Positions 7,559 through 12,213 of a stretch of DNA of 12,213 bases are shown one piece after another (position 1 is the stretch's first letter; each line of letters opens with the position of its first letter). The DNA comes from Desulfovibrio sp. (GTDB lineage Bacteria; Desulfobacterota; Desulfovibrionia; Desulfovibrionales; Desulfovibrionaceae). Both the position numbers and the translations under genes were made by a program. Location: contig DQED01000163.1 in the NCBI GenBank assembly GCA_003525525.1, forward strand, positions 1 through 12,213, read 5' to 3'. The notes beneath the pieces are model-generated. The model saw nothing but the letters and a program-made list of their open reading frames with translations. It had not been told where the DNA came from and searched no databases.

Positions 7559-8035
7559 TTGCCCCAGAGCGTGCTCATACTCTCCCCCCGGGCAAGCGCG
7601 CGGGCGTTTCTGACCCGGGCGCTCGGCGGCCACTTTGTCGTGCTGCCGGCCGCAAACCGAGAAGAAGCGCTCTGCCTGATGCGGGGAAGGCCGGGATGCC
7701 GTGTGGCGCTTTACGAAATGGGGCCGGATGCGTCCGGGGAACTGGCGACCGTGCGGGAACTGAAGGCCCTGCGCCCCTGTATCGCAGTCATCGCCCTGCT
7801 CCGGTCGCCCTGCGGGGACGCCTTGCCGCTCCCCGTGCGGCAGGGCCTGTGCAGCGCCGTATGCACGCTGCCCATGCGCGGTTCCGCCTTGCAGGAGGAA
7901 ATCCGCCGCCTGCTGCGCGACGCGCCCGCGCCCCGGGCCAACCGTCACGCGGGCATCCTGACCCGCGAGGAAATCGATTTTCTGCTCGGCCGCGGCGACG
8001 CTTTCGCCGATGCCGCCTGCCAGCCTGCCCACTGA
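7559..8035 (+). CDS. Unrecognised protein: degenerate receiver-like domain plus FliM-like EIDxLL C-terminus
   Basis: A 158-residue protein that I cannot assign to a named family. Residues 3-120 have the rhythm of a CheY-like receiver: strand SVLILS, helix ASARAFLTRAL, strand FVVLPA, helix REEALCLMR, strand RVALYEMG, helix, strand IAVIALL, strand SAVCTLPM, helix ALQEEIRRLL. The acidic pocket is missing (S9-P10 after strand 1), the phospho-acceptor Asp position reads as LYEMG, and the usual Lys-Pro is T-L-P, so it should not be phosphorylated normally. Residues 133-144 (ILTREEIDFLLG) resemble the N-terminal CheY-binding peptide of FliM/FliN. The start is TTG at 7559, set by AAGGAGG; a sigma-54 promoter match lies upstream. 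No signal or membrane segment. A link to chemotaxis or motility is inference. The gene itself is likely real. Confidence 0.65.
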   Translation: MPQSVLILSPRASARAFLTRALGGHFVVLPAANREEALCLMRGRPGCRVALYEMGPDASGELATVRELKALRPCIAVIALLRSPCGDALPLPVRQGLCSAVCTLPMRGSALQEEIRRLLRDAPAPRANRHAGILTREEIDFLLGRGDAFADAACQPAH

Positions 8036-8047
8036 CCGCCTGCCGGG

Positions 8048-9313
8048 TCATTCTCCCCCGGTCGGCGCATCAGCCGCGCCGCGCCAGAAGCGGACCACGT
8101 CCGCCGGGGTTTCGCGTTCCCGCAGCACCGTGAACCGCCCGCCGCGCGCCGCGAGGATCCGGGGCATCTGCCGGCTGTTGTAGCGCGACCACATGGCCAG
8201 GGTGTAGGCCCCGACGTCTTCCACGACCACGAGGTCTCCGGGCGCAAGTTCCGGCAGCTTCGCCCGCCAGACCGGAAAATCCCCGGAAAAGCACAGCGGC
8301 CCGGCCAGGTGCCAGCTGTATGCGCGACCGCCCTTCTCCCGTCCGTCCGGGGTCAGCGCCCGCGTACGATGGGGCCAGTTGCGGGGATTGTAGCACTCGC
8401 GCACGAACATGTCCGCGCCCAGGTGCAGCACGGCCGTCCTGTGCCCGATCTGGCGCTTGACGTATTCCACCCGGCTTGCGGCCACGGCGCAGGGCGCGTG
8501 GAGAAAGCGCCCGAATTCCGTGACGAGACGGAAACGGCCGGAAAAGAGTTCCGGGCAGCGCACCGCCAGGGCGGCGGCATAGGTTTCGGGAGTCGGCGGC
8601 GCGTCCGTGTCGCGATAGGCCACGGGCAGGCCGCCGCCAAAGTCGAAACAGCGCACCCGCCGCCCTCCCAGCCTGCGGTCGATTTCCCCGGCCAGGTCGT
8701 AGACCGCGCCCACGCCCGCAACGAGCAGATCCAGCGGGCAGCCCTGGGACCCGATGTGCACGTGCAGGCCGTCGAGCCAGGGATGGCGGGCAAAGGCCGC
8801 GAGGATGGCCTCGCGCTGCGTCACGGGCACGCCGAATTTGGAATAGGCCCCGGCCACGCTCGTGGCCCGGATGCGGCCGAGGCCGACTTGCGGATTGACG
8901 CGAAGCCCGGCCCGGGGCGCGATGCCGAGGGTTGCCGCCAGTTCGCCCAGGCGGGCGAGCTCCTCGAAATTGTCGGCGTTGACGTGGATGCCGCGCGCAA
9001 GCGCCAGGCGCAGTTCCTCCACGGTCTTGGCCGGCGAATCGAACACGATGCGCGCGGGCGCGACTCCCGCCTCCAGGGCGAGATGGATTTCCGGCAGACT
9101 CGCGGCCTCGGCCCCGGCCCCGAGCCCGGCGAGAAAGGCCAGGACCGGCGGCAAGGGATTGGCCTTGACCGCGGCAGCCGCCAGCGCCTGCGGCCCGAAA
9201 GCCGCGACGACATCCCCCAGCCGGCGTTCCAGCAGGTCCAGGTCGTAGAGCACGAAAGCCGTGTCGTCTTCCCGGACCATGCCGGCATCGAGCGCCTTGC
9301 GCACGAGTTCCAT
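8048..9313 (-). CDS. LysA-like fold-III PLP decarboxylase of altered specificity
   Basis: A 421-residue paralogue of LysA (ornithine/DAP/arginine decarboxylase family 2) with the family motifs in order: PLP lysine K50 in AAAVKANPLPPV, then HVHIGSQGC, the phosphate loop FDFGGGLPVAY, EFGR in place of EPGR, and C341 in CFSGDF. In LysA at 1580-2818 the residue after that Cys is the substrate-contacting Glu; here it is F342. PLP chemistry should therefore remain while meso-DAP recognition is doubtful. The ATG at 9313 has AGGAAGGA 7 bases upstream. The same frame stays open far upstream but overlaps the permease gene, so that part is not coding. The permease ends 32 bases before this start on the same strand, which implies one operon. 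It could act on another amino acid or a carrier-bound one; the substrate is unknown. It converges with the plus-strand gene, with 12 bases between the stops. Confidence 0.85.
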   Translation of the reverse strand: MELVRKALDAGMVREDDTAFVLYDLDLLERRLGDVVAAFGPQALAAAAVKANPLPPVLAFLAGLGAGAEAASLPEIHLALEAGVAPARIVFDSPAKTVEELRLALARGIHVNADNFEELARLGELAATLGIAPRAGLRVNPQVGLGRIRATSVAGAYSKFGVPVTQREAILAAFARHPWLDGLHVHIGSQGCPLDLLVAGVGAVYDLAGEIDRRLGGRRVRCFDFGGGLPVAYRDTDAPPTPETYAAALAVRCPELFSGRFRLVTEFGRFLHAPCAVAASRVEYVKRQIGHRTAVLHLGADMFVRECYNPRNWPHRTRALTPDGREKGGRAYSWHLAGPLCFSGDFPVWRAKLPELAPGDLVVVEDVGAYTLAMWSRYNSRQMPRILAARGGRFTVLRERETPADVVRFWRGAADAPTGGE

Positions 9314-9345
9314 AGATCCGTCCTTCCTCGGGGCAGCGCCCAGTG

Positions 9346-10554
9346 TCATCCCCGGAACAGCCAAAGCCCCGACACCACGAGGGTGGCGAGCGTCACGGGC
9401 ACGCCGACCCGGGCGTGTTCGCGAAACCCCAGGCGCACGCCGAGCCCCGCCGCCTGGTCGGCCACGATCAGGTTGGCGAGGCTCCCGGGAAGCAGCAGAT
9501 TGCCGGCCAGGGTGCTCGAAACGGCCAGAAGCGTCGCCTGCTGCGGGCTTTCGTGCCCGGGCAGCAGCAACATCACGGCCGGCACGTTGGAGACGATGTT
9601 GGAAATGGCGGCCGTGGCCGCAAAAAGCCAGCCGGGGCGGGCGAGGTCGATGCCGGCGCGCCCCAGGCCGTCGTGGAGATCGGTCAGGAACCCGGCCGCG
9701 GCCACTTCGCGGTTGACCACGAAAAGCCCCAGGAAAAGAAGCAACAACTGCCAGTCCACAAGCGAGAGGGTCTCGCGCGAGGTCATGCGGCGGCTTAAAA
9801 GCAGCGCCCCGGCGCAGCCCAGGGCCACGTTCTCGCGCGGCGCGCCGCCAAAACAGAAAAAGGCCATGCACACGCCAAAAGCCGCCAGCCCCTTGGCCGA
9901 TTGCCAGGCGTGAAACGGCGGCGCGGCCACGGCGAGCGTCAGGCGCGGACCGGCGAAACGCCCCCGGTAGGCCACGACCACGCCTGCGAAGGCCAAAACC
10001 AGGGAAGCGGCCACACAGGGCCAGACATCCGCGAGATAGCCGAGGAAGGGAAGCCCGACCACCTGGCCGATGAGCATGTTCTGCGGATTGCCGATCAGGG
10101 TCGCGGCCGAGCCGATGTTGGCGGCAAGCGCCAGCCCGACGAGATACGGCAACGGGGAAAGGCCCCGGGCGAGGGTCGCCTCGACCAGGATCGGGGCCAT
10201 GGCCAGGCAGACGATGTCGTTGGCGAGAACGGCGGAGAGCAGCGCGGCGGCGAGCATGACGCGGGCAAGCAGCCCCGCGGGTGAGGCCGTGGCGGCGGTG
10301 ATGCGGCGGCTGACGGCGGTGTAGAACCCGCCCAGGCGCAACTGCGCCGAAACGACCATGAGCCCGAAGAGCAAGGCCAGCGTGGGGGCGTCGGCCGCGC
10401 CCAAAGCCTCGGGCACGGTCAGAAGGCCCGAAGCGACGAGGACGATGGCCCCGAGCAGCGCCGCCCCGGCCCGGTCCAAGGCCAGTCCCGGCAGCCGCCC
10501 CAGGGCCATGGCCGCATACACGAAAACGAAAACTACCAGGACGATGGCGCGCAC
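9346..10554 (-). CDS. SLC13/ArsB-type (ion transporter superfamily) permease
   Basis: A 402-residue polytopic inner-membrane protein with roughly ten to eleven hydrophobic segments. It shows the two internal signatures of the ion transporter superfamily: ANDIVCLAMAPILVEA with GSAATLIGNPQNMLIG in the first half, and SNIVSNVPAVMLLLP with STLAGNLLLPGSLANLIV in the second. The paired SN(I/D)V and GN-containing hairpin segments are typical of SLC13, CitM and ArsB transporters, which move anions such as di- or tricarboxylates, sulfate or arsenite, usually with sodium or protons. The start is GTG at 10554, which keeps the first membrane segment; the upstream Shine-Dalgarno is weak, and an ATG 15 codons in is an alternative. 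The LysA-like decarboxylase follows 32 bases downstream, so substrate or product exchange for that enzyme is plausible but unproven. Confidence 0.85.
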   Translation of the reverse strand: MRAIVLVVFVFVYAAMALGRLPGLALDRAGAALLGAIVLVASGLLTVPEALGAADAPTLALLFGLMVVSAQLRLGGFYTAVSRRITAATASPAGLLARVMLAAALLSAVLANDIVCLAMAPILVEATLARGLSPLPYLVGLALAANIGSAATLIGNPQNMLIGQVVGLPFLGYLADVWPCVAASLVLAFAGVVVAYRGRFAGPRLTLAVAAPPFHAWQSAKGLAAFGVCMAFFCFGGAPRENVALGCAGALLLSRRMTSRETLSLVDWQLLLLFLGLFVVNREVAAAGFLTDLHDGLGRAGIDLARPGWLFAATAAISNIVSNVPAVMLLLPGHESPQQATLLAVSSTLAGNLLLPGSLANLIVADQAAGLGVRLGFREHARVGVPVTLATLVVSGLWLFRG

Positions 10555-10571
10555 GCCCCGGGCCTATCAGT

Positions 10572-10583
10572 TTTGCCGGCAAA
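10572..10583. promoter_or_regulatory. 12-bp perfect palindrome upstream of the permease
   Basis: TTTGCCGGCAAA is a perfect palindrome 17 bases before the permease GTG. On the minus strand, TTGGCC and TAGGCC flank it at 17-base spacing as very weak -35/-10 candidates. It may be an operator in the short gap between the carbonic anhydrase terminator and the permease, but this could be chance. Confidence 0.3.
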
Positions 10584-10593
10584 GGCCAAAACA

Positions 10594-10621
10594 AAAAGCG
10601 GCCCCCGCGGGGACCGCTTTT
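10594..10621 (-). terminator. Intrinsic terminator of the carbonic anhydrase gene
   Basis: AAAAGCGG at 10594-10601 pairs with CCGCTTTT at 10614-10621. The stem continues through CCC/GGG pairs after one mismatch, to a tight loop. Read on the minus strand, the stem is followed by TTTTTGTTTT, a good tail. It lies 21 bases after the carbonic anhydrase stop and before the permease. Confidence 0.85.
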
Positions 10622-10642
10622 GGAACAAGCGAAACGAAAACG

Positions 10643-11356
10643 CTATTTGCCGAGCAGGCTGGCGTTGCTCGGATGCTCGCCGAACCACTGCACTTTGCCG
10701 GAATCGATGTCGTAGAGCGCGCCGACGACCTTGACCTTGCCGGCGGCGGCCATCTTCTTGAGCAGCGGGCTTTTGGCGTAGATGTCGCTGATGGCCTGCC
10801 AGACGTTGGCCTCGATGGATTTGCTGATCACCTCATCCAGGCTTGCGGTAGCGAAGCGGGACTTGACGGACTTTACCGCCGGCACGATGGGCGCGACCAG
10901 CTGGCCGATGTTTTCGGTCACGGGCTCGTTCTTGACCACGGCCGTGACCGCGCCGCATTTGGTGTGCCCGAGCACCACGATGACCGGCACGCCCAGGTGC
11001 TCGGCCCCGTATTCCATGGTGCCGATCTCGTCCACGCCGGCCACGTTGCCGGCCACGCGCACGGCAAAGATATCGCCCACGCCCTGGTCGAAGAGAATCT
11101 CCAGGGGCACGCGGGAATCGGCGCAGGAAAGGATGGTGGCAAAGGGATGCTGTCCGTCGATCGCGGTTTCGTGGCGACGGGCGGCGTCCTGGCGCGGCGC
11201 GACGCTGGCCTTGGCCACGTAGCGCGTGTTGCCTTCCTTGAGCTTGGCCAGGGCCTCGTCCGCGTTCAGTCCCGGGCCGCCGGAAGAGGCCAGGGCCAGG
11301 GCGCAACACGCCAAAAGCAGCGCCAGCATGGTCGTTGCCGTGAAAAGCCTTTTCAT
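10643..11356 (-). CDS. Exported beta-class carbonic anhydrase
   Basis: A 237-residue beta-carbonic anhydrase that interconverts CO2 and bicarbonate. The zinc site is complete: C78 and the D80/R82 dyad in SCADSR, then H131 and C134 in GHTKCGAV. RVAGNVAG and the surrounding strands are also typical. Residues 1-23 are a signal peptide (KR, a hydrophobic run, then ALA before SSGG), so the enzyme should be periplasmic. LLAC at C17 is a possible but non-ideal lipobox, so a lipoprotein cannot be excluded. The ATG at 11356 has GGAGGA 6 bases upstream. The gene has its own terminator at 10594-10621. Upstream on the minus strand, TTGACC (11415-11420 on the plus strand as GGTCAA) is a -35 candidate without a convincing -10. 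The role may be CO2/bicarbonate balance during growth on organic acids (inference). Confidence 0.92.
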   Translation of the reverse strand: MKRLFTATTMLALLLACCALALASSGGPGLNADEALAKLKEGNTRYVAKASVAPRQDAARRHETAIDGQHPFATILSCADSRVPLEILFDQGVGDIFAVRVAGNVAGVDEIGTMEYGAEHLGVPVIVVLGHTKCGAVTAVVKNEPVTENIGQLVAPIVPAVKSVKSRFATASLDEVISKSIEANVWQAISDIYAKSPLLKKMAAAGKVKVVGALYDIDSGKVQWFGEHPSNASLLGK

Positions 11357-11457
11357 CGCAATTCCTCCCTCAAGCTGGTTATGAGCAATATGCCTACAAT
11401 AAAATGGAAGCGACGGTCAAAGAAATCATGGGAGGCCGGGATCATCCCCCAAGCGAA

Positions 11458-11471
11458 CCGGGTATGCCCGG
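11458..11471 (-). terminator. Weak hairpin downstream of the exonuclease III gene
   Basis: CCGGG (11458-11462) and CCCGG (11467-11471) form a 5-bp stem with a 4-base loop in the 170-base gap between xth and the carbonic anhydrase gene. On the minus strand only TTCGCTT follows, not a proper T run, so this may be a weak terminator or nothing. Confidence 0.3.
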
Positions 11472-11526
11472 AGGATAACAGCCCGCGACGCAAGCCGATT
11501 CGGAGTCGCCAAGGATTTTACATGCG

Positions 11527-12213
11527 TCACGAAACGTCGAGCTCGAGCCCCACCGGACAGTGGTCCGAGCCCATGACCGCGGCGTCGATCCAGGCCCGGC
11601 GCACCTTGGGCTTGAGTTCCTCGGACACGAAGAAGTAATCGATGCGCCAGCCCACGTTGCGGTCGCGCGCCTTGAAGCGGTAGTCCCACCACGTGTAATG
11701 CCCGCCTTCCTGCGTAAAGAGGCGAAACGTGTCCACGTAGCCGGCGGCGACGAACGTGTCGAGCCAGGCCCGCTCCTCGGGCAGGAAGCCGGAGGTCTTC
11801 TCGTTGGCCTTGGCGTTTTTCAGGTCCAGGGCGGTGTGGGCGGTGTTGAAGTCGCCGCAGACCACGATGGGCTTGTCGCGGCGAAGCGCCTCGGCATGGG
11901 CGAGGAAGGCGTCGTAGTAGCCGAGCTTGTAGGCCAGGCGCTCGGGCCCGCGACCGCCGTTGGGAAAGTAGACGTTGAAGAAATAGAAGTCGTCGAACTC
12001 CATCTGGACGAGCCGCCCTTCGCCGCCGTAGGCGGGATCGGGCAACTCCAGGGAAATGCTGCGCGGCTCCACGCGGTAGAAACACCCGACGCCGGAGTAG
12101 CCTTTTTTCACCACGGAACTGGCCCACAGGGTCTTGTAGGACTCCGTATGGCCGAAATCGGCTTCGTGGCCGGGCTGTATCTTGGATTCCTGGATGCCGA
12201 CCACGTCCGCGCC
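11527..12213 (-). CDS. xth: Exodeoxyribonuclease III, 5' end cut by window edge
   Basis: 228 residues of a protein of the exonuclease III/AP endonuclease family, which cuts DNA 5' to abasic sites and degrades 3' ends during base excision repair. The frame is open to the window end (ADVVGIQESKIQ), so about 25-35 N-terminal residues, including the usual first strand with its catalytic Asn, are missing; family length is about 255-260. Seen motifs are QESK with the metal-binding Glu, YFPNGG, GDFNTAH with catalytic Asp/Asn, WRIDYFFVSE, and GSDHCPV with the Asp-His pair near the C-terminus. A GTG at 12204 could be read as a start but would lose conserved residues just upstream. The carbonic anhydrase gene follows 170 bases downstream on the same strand and probably has its own promoter. 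Confidence 0.95.
   Translation of the reverse strand, partial: GADVVGIQESKIQPGHEADFGHTESYKTLWASSVVKKGYSGVGCFYRVEPRSISLELPDPAYGGEGRLVQMEFDDFYFFNVYFPNGGRGPERLAYKLGYYDAFLAHAEALRRDKPIVVCGDFNTAHTALDLKNAKANEKTSGFLPEERAWLDTFVAAGYVDTFRLFTQEGGHYTWWDYRFKARDRNVGWRIDYFFVSEELKPKVRRAWIDAAVMGSDHCPVGLELDVS

Noticed and set aside
9314..10594. In-frame upstream extension of the decarboxylase, giving a possible 848-residue fusion
   Set aside because: The extension overlaps the permease gene in another frame, is Arg/Gly/Pro-rich without domains, and the ATG at 9313 has a good ribosome binding site.
12205..12213. Exonuclease III starting at the GTG at 12204 as a complete gene
   Set aside because: The frame stays open to the window edge and the residues before the GTG (GAD) continue the conserved family sequence, so the gene is simply cut off.

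Overview
The window is GC-rich (about two thirds G+C by eye), densely coding Gram-negative DNA with strong AGGAGG-type ribosome binding sites. It most resembles a sulfate-reducing deltaproteobacterium of the Desulfovibrionaceae (Desulfovibrio or Solidesulfovibrio type). That rests on a mutS-lysA pair, a small amphi-Trp protein, a cysteine-tagged FMN alpha-hydroxy-acid dehydrogenase homologue, a sigma-54-like promoter and overall codon style. The organism call is inference; there is no rRNA or other marker gene here. I see no IS element, phage gene, CRISPR array or tRNA.

Left part (1-4366, plus strand). The 3' part of mutS runs into lysA with a 3-base gap. A hairpin terminator and an AT-richer promoter/operator-like patch follow. 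Next come a small SGNH-type hydrolase (GTG start) and a one-domain cupin 20 bases further on, then a separate small amphi-Trp domain protein. A perfect 17-bp hairpin closes this block and serves both strands.

Centre (4386-8035). An FMN-dependent alpha-hydroxy-acid dehydrogenase homologue with a four-cysteine N-terminus is on the minus strand. Divergent from it is a cell-envelope pair on the plus strand: an EF-hand plus LysM lipoprotein, and a secreted TPR protein carrying ten tandem 11-residue TPIN repeats. Then comes an unrecognised 158-residue protein starting at TTG. It is preceded by a good sigma-54 (-24/-12) promoter match, and it looks like a degenerate receiver domain with a FliM-like EIDxLL peptide at its C-terminus.

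Right part (8048-12213, minus strand). An SLC13/ArsB-type permease lies upstream of a LysA-like fold-III PLP decarboxylase and forms a two-gene unit with it. The decarboxylase has lost the substrate-binding Glu of the CESGD motif seen in the true LysA at the other end of the window. Upstream are an exported beta-carbonic anhydrase with its own terminator, and the 3' portion of an exonuclease III gene cut by the window edge.

The best leads for something undescribed are the sigma-54/pseudo-receiver/EIDxLL gene, the permease-decarboxylase pair of unknown substrate, and the EF-hand-LysM / TPIN-TPR envelope pair. No multi-gene defence or mobile system is visible.
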